A stretch of DNA of 64,000 nt, taken from the NCBI GenBank assembly GCA_965223215.1, contig CBDCVZ010000010.1, positions 372,001-436,000 of the forward strand, written 5' to 3'. Positions within the stretch are counted from its first letter, which is position 1. The number at the start of each line of letters is the position of its first letter. Below, one piece after another: positions 47,668-56,134 of the stretch. The stretch comes from JABDMH01 sp965223215 (GTDB taxonomy: Bacteria > Bacteroidota > Bacteroidia > Chitinophagales > Saprospiraceae). The position numbers and the translations under genes are program-made. The notes below the pieces were generated by a model, which did no database searches, was not told the origin of the DNA, and saw only the letters and a list, made by a program, of their open reading frames with translations.

Positions 47668-48315
47668 CTAGACTATTTCTGCTGCAACTTCTTCATCAAA
47701 CCAGACATCATCCTCCAGATCATTTGTTCCGAATCTAAAACCTACAGGCAATGCAAGTAATCTAATCAGATTCGGTCTCTTAAAAGCCAAGTCATGAAAA
47801 TATATAACATTCAAATCATTAACGTCTCCAGTGTAAAGTTCCGTCGTAAGATACCAGCCAGTCATATGAGATGGCGCTTTATATCGAACAGCTTGCACCG
47901 GTAAACCGCTAAGTACTCCTTTTGATATTGCTATTTTCTGTCCAAATGAAGGAAAATCTGGCAGTACCTGATTCTCAGAGCATATTTCTAATTGAGATTT
48001 ATTTACTCCAATTGCATATTCAGCCCCTTCCATAAAATCACCACCATCTTTATCTGCTTCAAAGACGGTGAAATAGAACTCATCTTGAACAATGAATTTT
48101 AAAAGCCATGAATAATAAGCTATAGTTTGGTTAGCTTGAATTGATGGTGATTCTTTTGATATGTAATCAACTATGTAATTCAACACATGCTTGTAATCAT
48201 CTTCTTCATGATTTCCAACCATCAACCTAAATTCTCGACCTAATATACTTTTCAGACCTAGTGTTACAACTTCAGCCTCAAGAGCTTCCACATATATTTC
48301 CTTACTTGGATCCAT
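47668..48315 (-). CDS. Predicted immunity protein for the Rhs tip upstream (Imm33/DUF2185-like)
   Basis: A 215-residue acidic, soluble protein. Its ATG overlaps the end of the toxin frame by 14 bp. The C-terminal third (MTGWYLTTELYTGDVNDLNV, IYFHDLAFKRPNLIRLLALP, VGFRFGTNDLEDDVWFDEE) resembles the DUF2185/Imm33 immunity family: gain of a W, then a conserved PNLI..L..P.G..F pattern. The role as cognate antidote follows from position and acidity and is inference; the family match is by eye. Confidence 0.6.
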   Translation of the reverse strand: MDPSKEIYVEALEAEVVTLGLKSILGREFRLMVGNHEEDDYKHVLNYIVDYISKESPSIQANQTIAYYSWLLKFIVQDEFYFTVFEADKDGGDFMEGAEYAIGVNKSQLEICSENQVLPDFPSFGQKIAISKGVLSGLPVQAVRYKAPSHMTGWYLTTELYTGDVNDLNVIYFHDLAFKRPNLIRLLALPVGFRFGTNDLEDDVWFDEEVAAEIV

Positions 48316-49165
48316 TTTTCCTTTTAATTTGACTGACTGTCCCTCCCTGCGACCTACTACAACCTATGCAATGTGGATACAAACTTTGGGGTGTACCATT
48401 TGGCACAAGAGCACTTACAGGTTGATGGTCAGGAACAAAATTACCACTTTTCGTTCCAGCCACTTTTGCACCACAGGTATGACAGCCCGATTCTGCCCCA
48501 ATCGCATTAATCTGATTGCGTTCTCCACTCGTAAAAGTCTGAGCTTTACCCCTGGCTGGAACTGATTTTGAAGCAAATGGGCCTGGTTTTAGAGTTGTTA
48601 CAGCATCGGCTGCATCATCTGCAATTGAACTGATTTTCGCAGGGCCCTTCATTCCCTGCAAGGTCGCACCTCCAGCCTCAAAAAGAACCAAAAGAGTAGC
48701 ATCTGCAGCCAATTCTCCAGCAACCTCTGGTAGAGCATCAACTAATGCCTGCGAAGCATTATTAAATTCGGCTTCAAAATCTCCTTCAATGGTCCCATCT
48801 CCTGAGTAAGTCTGGCCGAACTGATAACCGGAAGAAGTTGCAAAATCACTAATTGTATTAGTGACCGCATTGCTAATTCCGTCTCCAACATAATTTACAA
48901 AGTCAACAGCGGTACTAAATGCGCGCTTATACCATGGTGGATCCTCTGGCCCCAAACCTGTTGGGTCTATGAATCGAATTGGATTATTATAGGTATAATT
49001 ATACGGACTCCAGCTAGCAAACTGATCCGCAATTGGATCTACCCTCGTAAACCTCCCAACTGCCGGATCGTAAAACCGAGCGCCATAGTCTAATAACTTA
49101 CCACTCTCAAAATTCCAACCCCAAGACTTTTCCTGGGTCCTACAATGTAACGACTTCCAGGCGAT
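48302..49165 (-). CDS. Start-less Rhs core fragment fused to Cys/His nuclease-like toxin tip
   Basis: An open frame of 288 codons preceded by TGA-TAA and without ATG; the first possible start is a TTG at 48955. The N-terminal 70 residues are the end of an Rhs repeat-associated core (KSWGWNFESGKLLDYGARFY, DPAVGRFTRVDPIADQF, NPIRFIDPTGLG). A linker of about 135 residues is followed by a tip with SGCHTCGAKVAGTKSGNFVPDHQP and LYPHCIGCSRSQGG: two Cys pairs and a DHQ, as in zinc-dependent HNH/EndoVII-like toxins. The sequence from the frame start to 49071 equals that of the second fragment, then diverges. It is an orphan tip unless recombined onto a complete rhs gene. Confidence 0.72.
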   Translation of the reverse strand: MAWKSLHCRTQEKSWGWNFESGKLLDYGARFYDPAVGRFTRVDPIADQFASWSPYNYTYNNPIRFIDPTGLGPEDPPWYKRAFSTAVDFVNYVGDGISNAVTNTISDFATSSGYQFGQTYSGDGTIEGDFEAEFNNASQALVDALPEVAGELAADATLLVLFEAGGATLQGMKGPAKISSIADDAADAVTTLKPGPFASKSVPARGKAQTFTSGERNQINAIGAESGCHTCGAKVAGTKSGNFVPDHQPVSALVPNGTPQSLYPHCIGCSRSQGGTVSQIKRKNGSK

Positions 49166-49179
49166 TTATCATGCCTGGA
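49156..49179. other. Hairpin at the 5' edge of the Rhs fragment
   Basis: TCCAGGC (49156-49162) pairs with GCCTGGA (49173-49179) around a 10-nt loop. It contains the TGA-TAA stops that open the Rhs fragment, so it marks the seam between module and cassette. The same hairpin is at 58249-58272. It could be a recombination site or a terminator; no T-run follows on either strand. Confidence 0.45.
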
Positions 49180-49194
49180 TGTGACTGATTTTTC

Positions 49195-49225
49195 TTTTCA
49201 ATTGAGGTGCATTTTCAATTGAAAA
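49195..49225. repeat. 10-bp perfect inverted repeat
   Basis: TTTTCAATTG (49195-49204) is repeated in inverse as CAATTGAAAA (49216-49225) with an 11-nt spacer, just after the stop of the membrane protein gene. Also at 58288-58318. It may act as a terminator for the minus-strand gene, although it lacks a classic T-tract. Confidence 0.4.
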
Positions 49226-49240
49226 AAGAAAAGTAAATGC

Positions 49241-49642
49241 TCAACTTATTGCACCATCCTTCTTTAATCCGATTAGAGGGAACCTCTTATCTTTCAGTTT
49301 GAGATCTTTTCGTATTGCTTTGATGAGTTCAGTTAGATACTTGTCATGATCCATTGGTGTCTTACCCATTATTCCTTTTTCTTCGTAATCGAGTAGCTTG
49401 AAGATCACTTCTTCGCTAGCTATAATGAATAATTTGTCTCTGGCAAGAACATAGTCTCGGAGTCCGGATTTTCGGTTTGCAGCATTTTCGTGAAGTGCTT
49501 CTAAGAATGTTGTATATCCTTCTTCCTTCCTCTTTCTTATTTGGAGAATGATGCTATTTCGATTTGCCAAGAATGCTCCAATCACAGATACAATTACTGC
49601 TGTTAATGCTCCTAAAAGGGATATAAGAATTTCGATCTTCAT
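49241..49642 (-). CDS. Small membrane protein of unknown function (module B)
   Basis: A 133-residue protein with one N-terminal membrane helix (MKIEILISLLGALTAVIVSV, to about residue 26), then a charged helical cytoplasmic part (ILQIRKRKEEGYTTFLEALHE, FKLLDYEEKGIMGKTPMDHDK). I do not recognise a family. It is identical in module C and missing from module A. It lies between the non-coding block and the Rhs fragment, so it may belong to the cassette side. Confidence 0.6.
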   Translation of the reverse strand: MKIEILISLLGALTAVIVSVIGAFLANRNSIILQIRKRKEEGYTTFLEALHENAANRKSGLRDYVLARDKLFIIASEEVIFKLLDYEEKGIMGKTPMDHDKYLTELIKAIRKDLKLKDKRFPLIGLKKDGAIS

Positions 49643-49702
49643 ATCTCAATAAATGAGATCTAATTAATTTCAGTTCACCATACAGATCAGCACTCGCTCA
49701 AT

Positions 49703-50860
49703 GCCAACCCACAATCGCAGTTATAAGGTGTGTCGCCGTGGACAGTCCGCGGCACATATCACGCCAGCCTATCGGCACATTGCTTTTGTCATGATATGAT
49801 GCGGCGTCCATCACGGCGTCACTCGCTGCTTTCCTGATGCCCCCCTGACGATCCCGCTGGTCTGTCAGGATGGCACATCGCAGCTTGTTGATTTGGCGGC
49901 TGCGCATGCCACCTTCGGCTTCGCTGCTTCGCAGTACTGGCATCTACATGAAAAAAATCATTCCCATTGCCAGACCTCGGTGGCGCCGCAGCTGCCGCCA
50001 GTAACTGCGTTTTGCCCACCCTCAAGCAATCCCACGTTTCCCTCCCACAATTAGCTTTCACCGACCGGCAAAATTATTCCGCGCAAGCTTAATACCATGG
50101 AGCCTATGGCTCCCCCGCCAAGCCCCTCGATCTCCTCCATGGTTTTAAGCCCTCTCCCGCAGATTGTTGCCTATCGATAAAAGCTAAGCCTCCCTCTGTT
50201 CAAGAATAGTTTCCTGACCTAAGCCAAGCTGAAGCAGAGAGTGGGATTAGGAGCCATTGTAAGCAACCAAGATGCGGGTGGGCTGCCCGGTCAAGGTTTC
50301 TGCGCACCTCTCTTTTTTATTTAATTAAACCTTCCGCGCAGAACTTGTCTTGACCTTGACGGGGCAAGCGCGGATATATCTTTGTGTCAATGGCTTCTAA
50401 TCCACGGCAACGAACCGAACCATTCATTCCACTATTTTCCAACGATAATTAATTTGTGGGCAAGGGTTTTTGTTAGTTCGTCGCTCGCCGTTCTGCGAGT
50501 GCGATCGAGGCCGTAGACTGAGGAACCTGAGCTTGCCGAAGGTGGCAGGCTACGTGGTGCAAAGCACTCACCCAACGGGTGACCGAGAGAGCCGCAGGCG
50601 AGCACAAAAAACATAGCAGCGGCTAGACCTTATTTATAAATAATATGCCCGACAGGGCACCATAAAGAGGGCTAGAGAGAGCTGCAGTGATGAGGAACGC
50701 AGCCACGAGAAGATGGCAGAGAACGAGCACCTACTGGAGCACAGTGATCGGTGCTATGCAAGGCCGCAGCGTAGCGTAGCCGAAGGGTAGCCTTGACATA
50801 GCAGCCAGCTGAACTGGGGTGAGTACCGCAGGCACACCTTATTACCTGTGTGGGTTAAGC
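49703..50860. mobile_element. 1.16-kb non-coding block with imperfect terminal inverted repeats (module B)
   Basis: The left end (complement of 49703-49732) and the right end (50833-50860) both read CACACCTTAT, then a short variable part, then TGTGGGTT; together about 18 matching bases of 28-30. Inside are several hairpins: GCCGTGGAC/GTCCGCGGC at 49735-49753, GGAGCC/GGCTCC at 50099-50113, and a long imperfect stem from GGTCAAG and TTCTGCGC (50289-50305) to GCGCAGAA and CTTGACC (50336-50355). Only short, family-less frames exist. Module A keeps only a right-end trace (ATTACCTGTGTGGGT near 42015). Candidates are a MITE-like insertion, an origin or a structured RNA. Confidence 0.6.
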
Positions 50861-50875
50861 TTTCGCGGGAGTGGA

Positions 50876-51418
50876 TTATTTCTGGTCCTTTTTAAAGCCG
50901 ATTCGCTTTCTGGATTCGTGTTCTATTCTGACCTCCTTTTCCTCCATTAATTTCTTTAGGTATTCGAATAGCACAATAATTTGATCATCATGAGAGGACA
51001 CAGTTCTTTCAATCTGCTCCAGTTTAATTATTAGATCCTTATGATTCAACAATAGCTCTCTCATCTTTGTAAATATCCTCATGATCTGGATATTAACTTC
51101 AATTGCTCTTGCACTTCTCAATACGCTCGATAGCATTAAGACACCATGTTCGGTAAATACATAGGGTGGAGTTCTTCTACCTCCCCAACTTGAGGTCGCA
51201 TTTTGCGACTTCAAGATTTCGAACTCTTCTGTAGATAATTGGAACATAAAATCGTCAGGGAAGCGATCCTTATTTCGTTTCACTTGTTCGTTAAGTCTCT
51301 TCGTTTTTACCTCATAAAGCTCGGCTAAATCCTCATCAATCATCACTTTTTGATCTCTGATGATATGGATTTTACTGATGAGGAGGTCATCTGTGATTAA
51401 TGGCTTCTTACTGCTCAT
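50876..51418 (-). CDS. ORF6N-domain protein (module B)
   Basis: A 180-residue ORF6N protein: ISKIHIIRDQKVMIDEDLAELYEV, KRLNEQVKRNKDRFPDDFMF, PPYVFTEHGVLMLSSVLRSA, with a helical C-terminus (EQIERTVSSHDDQIIVLFEYL). It starts at an ATG and follows recombinase 1 by 32 bp on the same strand. It is identical in module C and clearly diverged from the module A protein in its middle. A DNA-binding or anti-repressor role is inferred from the family. Confidence 0.85.
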   Translation of the reverse strand: MSSKKPLITDDLLISKIHIIRDQKVMIDEDLAELYEVKTKRLNEQVKRNKDRFPDDFMFQLSTEEFEILKSQNATSSWGGRRTPPYVFTEHGVLMLSSVLRSARAIEVNIQIMRIFTKMRELLLNHKDLIIKLEQIERTVSSHDDQIIVLFEYLKKLMEEKEVRIEHESRKRIGFKKDQK

Positions 51419-51450
51419 GATGCTAAATTACTACTTCCCAATGTCGATAT

Positions 51451-52440
51451 TCATTTCAACGGATGATAATTCCTCAACCCATCCTCCAGATCCTCAAGAT
51501 TATATAAATCATACCGCTCAGTGCTACTCACGTACTTGTGTCCTGCCATGTACTGAACAATCCGAACATCATAAGATTTCAACCAATCACCGATCACCGC
51601 AGCTCTGATCACTTGACCAGATTTGATCTTAGGGTTGATCTTCTTGACGGCTTTAAACATATGGTGCAAGCTGGTTTTAATATTTGCAGATCCTCCTTCA
51701 CTAAAAAATAATTGTTGCTCGATTTTAGGATCTGGCTTGGCAGGTTTCCGTCCCGATTTTTGTAAATATTTACCACTCCAGATGGCTTCCAACATCCGAG
51801 GCCTGACTACCAAAATATATTCTTGTAAATCCAGTAATTGACGGGCATCCAGATCTAGTGTACGATGATGACTGGATCTCGAGCCCTGGATATAAATTTT
51901 ACCTTCTCTTAATTGGATGTGTTTTTCATCTAGTCGGTGGAGGTCCCTGGTCGTGATGGCTTGATAAATCATTATGCCCAAGATGACCTTGTTGCGCTTG
52001 GTGCGATCATCTAAAGCCGGATAAGCATCGTATAATTGTACTAATTCGTCGAACTCAATAAATCGCATGGGTGGCTGTCTTCTCTCTCCCCGCACACGCA
52101 GATTACCAGCTGGATTAATACCAACGTCCAGACTGGTGTAATAATGATGGATGCCGGTCAGCACCCGGTTCACCTGCTTAATGCTCATTTGTTCTTTCAA
52201 CTGCCCTGACGCCATTGGGTCAGGATGCCTAAGGGAAAAAATAAAATCCCTGATGTGTTGATAAGTAACAACTTCTGGACTTACTTTCTGGGTGAGCATG
52301 CTTTCAATAAATAATCCGCAATAATTGTAGTACTGTTGGATGGTTGCTGGACTGTATTTTTTCTTCTCTAAATAAGCCACTAGGATTTCTAGTTCCTTTT
52401 GAGCTGCCGGACTAAATTGATAAGTCTTATTTCTGGTCAT
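51451..52440 (-). CDS. Tyrosine recombinase 1 (module B), atypical active site
   Basis: A 329-residue site-specific recombinase. The N-terminal SAM-like core-binding part (LEILVAYLEKKKYSPATIQ) is followed by the catalytic domain with TTRDLHRLDEKHI (box I Arg), QVIRAAVIGDWL (H-x-x-R changed to Q-x-x-R), MAGHKYVSSTERYDLYN (His and nucleophile Tyr). An 11-residue insert (SLRHPDPMASG, 52204-52236) absent from module A is encoded by a palindrome. Its start overlaps the end of recombinase 2 by 14 bp. The pair may work as a heteromer, as in Tn554 or RIT elements. Confidence 0.87.
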   Translation of the reverse strand: MTRNKTYQFSPAAQKELEILVAYLEKKKYSPATIQQYYNYCGLFIESMLTQKVSPEVVTYQHIRDFIFSLRHPDPMASGQLKEQMSIKQVNRVLTGIHHYYTSLDVGINPAGNLRVRGERRQPPMRFIEFDELVQLYDAYPALDDRTKRNKVILGIMIYQAITTRDLHRLDEKHIQLREGKIYIQGSRSSHHRTLDLDARQLLDLQEYILVVRPRMLEAIWSGKYLQKSGRKPAKPDPKIEQQLFFSEGGSANIKTSLHHMFKAVKKINPKIKSGQVIRAAVIGDWLKSYDVRIVQYMAGHKYVSSTERYDLYNLEDLEDGLRNYHPLK

Positions 52441-53320
52441 GGCGAAGGTCCTTTAAGATGTGGGTATAAATCTGAGTTGTGTCAAGGGTGCTGTGACCCA
52501 ACAACTTGGCGATCTGATGCAAGGTCATACCATTGGCTAATAAATGAGTGGCAATACTATGTCGTAAACTATGCAGACCGCAAGGTTTATCAATACGAGC
52601 CTTATCGAGCAACTTTTTGAGGCGCTCATACAACGCCGGACCACCTAATTTTTTACCTCGTACTCCAATAAAAAACCAGGCTTCATTTCTTCCACTCAGT
52701 AATCCCGGTCTACCCACCGTCAGATAGGTCAAAATATTTTTTCTCACATCTCCAAGAATGGGCACATAGCGCTCCTTGTAATTCTTCCCTTTGCGTACAT
52801 ACAGTAGATTCTTGTCAGGCAAAATATCATCGACTAACACACTAGCACCTTCTGTTCTTCTTAAACCGCAGCCATAATAAATAGCCAACATCGCTCGATC
52901 ACGTATGCCCAATAGATCATCTTCGGTGGCTTTGTACAGTCGTTTAATTTCTGCTGGAGTGAGGATTTCATGATGGGTCACGTCGGTCGCTCGGTAAATG
53001 ATATTGACCTCCAGATTGACACCACCAACTTCTCTTAAAAACCTACGGAACAATCTTAACGTACGTAAATAAATCCTCAAAGTACTCACCGATAAGCTAC
53101 CTGGTCGGCTCTTATTTTCCCTGGTTTTTAGAAAGGCAAAAAAGGACTTAGCATGGTGGGACTTTATTTGATGCTCATGGCACCAATCAATAAATTCCTC
53201 GATGCGCTGTGGTCCATATTTTAATGTGCTGGGCTCATAATTTTGCAGCTCCAGCCACTGCTTAAATCCCTGCAGCACACCCGCTTTTTCTCCCTTTGTA
53301 AAAAATCCCTTACTGTACAT
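52427..53320 (-). CDS. Tyrosine recombinase 2 (module B), canonical XerC/D-like
   Basis: A 297-residue integrase with the complete catalytic set: Arg in GCGLRRTEGASVL, Lys in VRKGKNYKERYVPI, H-x-x-R in HSLRHSIATHLLANG, His in LLGHSTLDTTQIY and the nucleophile Tyr in TTQIYTHI. The N-terminal core-binding domain spans about 10-100. It lies 21 bp after the primase gene and overlaps recombinase 1, so the three are co-transcribed. Closest in type to the integron/XerD-like integrases of Bacteroidota mobile elements. Confidence 0.92.
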   Translation of the reverse strand: MYSKGFFTKGEKAGVLQGFKQWLELQNYEPSTLKYGPQRIEEFIDWCHEHQIKSHHAKSFFAFLKTRENKSRPGSLSVSTLRIYLRTLRLFRRFLREVGGVNLEVNIIYRATDVTHHEILTPAEIKRLYKATEDDLLGIRDRAMLAIYYGCGLRRTEGASVLVDDILPDKNLLYVRKGKNYKERYVPILGDVRKNILTYLTVGRPGLLSGRNEAWFFIGVRGKKLGGPALYERLKKLLDKARIDKPCGLHSLRHSIATHLLANGMTLHQIAKLLGHSTLDTTQIYTHILKDLRHDQK

Positions 53321-53341
53321 ATCCGTGGGACACTGGGATAC

Positions 53342-55954
53342 TTAGGTTAACGCATTGATTGCCTGTGGCTTAGTTGTCCCATTTTCACTGGTGGGACACC
53401 TTTGGGACACTGGGACACCTTGCTGCTTGATTTTCAATATAATATCCTTTAGTCGCTTGTCTATTTCGTCTTTGAGTTGGTCGTATTCTTGATAGTCGGC
53501 AATTTGATACTCATAGCCTCTAAACTTATTACCGCCTTTGTATTTGATATAGCCATTGACCTTTAATTCTCGGATATGTCGGTGGATCGTACTAGAGCTG
53601 ATGCGGAGTTCTTTCCGGATCTCCTGGGTATAAAACACCTCACCATTCTTGACCTGGGTCTTGAGCTTTTCTAGGAATAATCTAGCCGCCTTACTGAGCT
53701 CATCACTCTTGCTAAATAGCACTTCCTTTAGCAGACTAAATGCTGCTTCCACATCTTCGATGGTTGATTCAATAAAAGGCTCTCCAGTTGCTTCATTAAT
53801 TTGCTGTGGCCGCTGCCACTGATGGTAGAAAGTGATCGTCTCAATAAAACTGAGCAACAATAAAAGCGTACGCCTTGGCTTAAATACTTCGTCCGGTAGA
53901 TCAATTAATTCTGCATATGGATTGACCACTTTAATGGGCTTCAGCAGTCTTTGTACATTCTTGAGTTTGCGGGTTATTTGGTACTCCTCTTGATGATTAA
54001 TTTTACCAGAACTAAGTGATTTTTGATAGGTCATGATTCGCTTGTCTTGTTCGCTACTGGTATCGATATAAAGCAATATGCAGCGATTGGCATTGTCCTC
54101 ATACACGCGCTCCCTGGTTGTACAGCCGCTGACACTGACTGGTCCCTCCACGCGCAAGGTGATGGTCTTTAAATTGCCCTTATTGTCTTTGAGGGTGACC
54201 GTTTTGGTGATCCTTCTTTTGGTCTGTAATTCCCGTAAAGGGTAGAGCACATTTTCAGCACCGTCCAGGTCTTCGATCAATATTAATTTATGCTTGAGCT
54301 CTTCGCGCCCAAAATAATAGAGCGCATTGTCGCTTAAGGTGGTGATCTCTATCTTGTCTTCTTCTGGGATTAATTCACTCACCTTTTCCTGTAGGTACGT
54401 TTTGCCGGTACCAGAGGCACCCAGGCACATGATGTGCAATGGCTTTTCTCGCTTACGAGAAGTGTAAGCCAGATAAGCGATCAAAGCGTTATTCTTTTCG
54501 CCGACGATACCACTTCTGGCAATGTCGGTAAGGGTATTTCGCAAGAGCTTAGGGTCTTTTAAATATTTAATGGCTTCAGCTTTGTCGGCTGATGTCATCG
54601 CTGGTCTCTCCGTCTTTTTGGGTTTGAGTTGCTCTAGTTTATTTTGCCGATAGCGCTCTAAAGCACCAGTCATGTGACTGATGGTTTTTTCTGCCTTAGT
54701 AGAGCTGATTTCTAAGCTTTCAGCAATCTTTTGCACCAGCTGCTCTACCTGCTTAGAATGATATAAATCCAAGCTGTGACGGACAGGTAAATGGTGTGAG
54801 TGTTCAAGCCTTTCAATTTTCACAGTGACTCGCATTCGATCCAAGCCAGTAATTTTAATACCACCCAATATGGTAATTGATAAAAGATCTGTGCAATAAA
54901 GAATGAGCTCCGGATTATCAGCATTCAAGTCAACAGAAGAGCGTGCAGGTTTGATCTCCTTTTTATTTTCATTTGAAAAAGAAAATTTTCTGTTGTCGAT
55001 GAGATGTTGGAGGATTCCTGGTTCGTGACTCTGAACCAGACTATTTGGATCTTCGCCTTGTGGCGTATCGACATAGCTGATCTTTAGATTTGGTCTTAGG
55101 ACCTTGAGCTGGTTTGTGTATTTTTCCACTGCAGCTTTACCGGCTTCATCTCCATCAAAAAACAAAATCACTTCCTCCAATAGATCCAGCTCTCTGATGG
55201 TTTGCTCGTGATCTTTAGTAAATCCATTGGTACCATACAATGCCAATACCGGCTTATCCACATGCTGCGATAGAGTCGCTGCATCAATGATGCTTTCGGT
55301 CAGAATAATTACGGTTGCATTTGATGGTGGCCACTTTGGATATAATCCTTTAAATCCTCCCGCTAGGTAAAAATGCTTTGACTTTGCTGACTCACTTACT
55401 GCCCGACCATACATGCTGACGATCTGACCTTGCTTGTTTTTGGTGGGGAAGATTAGGCAGTTTTTGATGTTGTACAGACCGAGTTTTTCGGCATTAGCCT
55501 GTAAATCCTTATTCCAGCTCTTGCCCACATGGTACGCACAAAACCCTAAACTCAACTGCTCATAATTTAATCCTCGTCCATTTGCATAGGCCTGAGCTTT
55601 TTTGCTGCGCTGCATCGCATGCAGACTTCCCTGATAGTATTTAGTCAAGATGGCTACTGTACTTAGCTGCGTTTTGCTAGCATAGCTGGGATCGATCATC
55701 GCTTTGGCTTTTAGCAGAGCTTCATGTTTAGTGAACTTCTCATAGCGCATGATAAAATCAATCTGGTCACCGCTGCCGGCATCGCAATTGCTGGAGAAGC
55801 AAGTCCAGGTATTGGTCTTGGGATAGATCTGCAAGCTTGGTGTTTTGTCATTGTGCCAGGGACAGCGTAAGCGATGGTTTCGATCGGGAGTGAGGGAGTA
55901 GGTGCGGAGGACTTGGTCGAGGGTGAGGCGGGTTTTGATTTCTACGATCTCCAT
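53342..55954 (-). CDS. CHC2-zinc-finger primase fused to AAA-type ATPase (module B)
   Basis: An 870-residue replication protein from the ATG at 55954. It has Cys31/His34/Cys52/Cys57 of the zinc finger (CPWHNDKTPS; WTCFSSNC), a Toprim core (EVILFFDGDEAGKAAVEKY), an ATPase domain with CLGASGTGKTYLQEK and ILIEDLDGAENVL and a VEGPVSVSGCTTRERVYEDN sensor-like motif, and a winged-helix end (RKELRISSSTIHRHIRELKV). It is about 85-90% identical to module A by eye and fully identical to the visible part in C. An N-terminal extension to 56023 is possible, but it would cross the operator. Confidence 0.87.
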   Translation of the reverse strand: MEIVEIKTRLTLDQVLRTYSLTPDRNHRLRCPWHNDKTPSLQIYPKTNTWTCFSSNCDAGSGDQIDFIMRYEKFTKHEALLKAKAMIDPSYASKTQLSTVAILTKYYQGSLHAMQRSKKAQAYANGRGLNYEQLSLGFCAYHVGKSWNKDLQANAEKLGLYNIKNCLIFPTKNKQGQIVSMYGRAVSESAKSKHFYLAGGFKGLYPKWPPSNATVIILTESIIDAATLSQHVDKPVLALYGTNGFTKDHEQTIRELDLLEEVILFFDGDEAGKAAVEKYTNQLKVLRPNLKISYVDTPQGEDPNSLVQSHEPGILQHLIDNRKFSFSNENKKEIKPARSSVDLNADNPELILYCTDLLSITILGGIKITGLDRMRVTVKIERLEHSHHLPVRHSLDLYHSKQVEQLVQKIAESLEISSTKAEKTISHMTGALERYRQNKLEQLKPKKTERPAMTSADKAEAIKYLKDPKLLRNTLTDIARSGIVGEKNNALIAYLAYTSRKREKPLHIMCLGASGTGKTYLQEKVSELIPEEDKIEITTLSDNALYYFGREELKHKLILIEDLDGAENVLYPLRELQTKRRITKTVTLKDNKGNLKTITLRVEGPVSVSGCTTRERVYEDNANRCILLYIDTSSEQDKRIMTYQKSLSSGKINHQEEYQITRKLKNVQRLLKPIKVVNPYAELIDLPDEVFKPRRTLLLLLSFIETITFYHQWQRPQQINEATGEPFIESTIEDVEAAFSLLKEVLFSKSDELSKAARLFLEKLKTQVKNGEVFYTQEIRKELRISSSTIHRHIRELKVNGYIKYKGGNKFRGYEYQIADYQEYDQLKDEIDKRLKDIILKIKQQGVPVSQRCPTSENGTTKPQAINALT

Positions 55955-56003
55955 GCATGTAAATTTTTTTGAAAAAATTTCTTTGATACATGTCTGTATT
56001 GCA

Positions 56004-56023
56004 ATGATACAAAATTGTATCAT
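56004..56023. promoter_or_regulatory. Operator between primase and xre (module B)
   Basis: A perfect 9-bp inverted repeat, ATGATACAA-aa-TTGTATCAT, lies 50 bp upstream of the primase start; half-sites (GATACA, TGTAT) recur at about 55985-55998 and 56038. Its sequence has nothing in common with the module A palindrome, so the two XRE repressors probably do not cross-regulate. Confidence 0.55.
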
Positions 56024-56134
56024 AAAACAAAACCTATCTGTATCTTACTTATGCATGGATGTTTTACTTTGCCGTACTCTTTGCCTAATTTTGCTTTATA
56101 GATGTTTGATTATCATACTTCAATGGAATAATGC

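Noticed and set aside
49698..50614. Short minus-strand frames (60-81 codons), present in both repeat copies
   Set aside because: They lie in a hairpin-rich block, overlap one another and have low-complexity, family-less translations; identity between copies only reflects the recent duplication.
50833..50860. Integron attC site, because of GTTAAGC near the right end of the non-coding block
   Set aside because: No matching partner box at the right distance, no IntI-type integrase with its extra domain, and the other end lacks the pattern.
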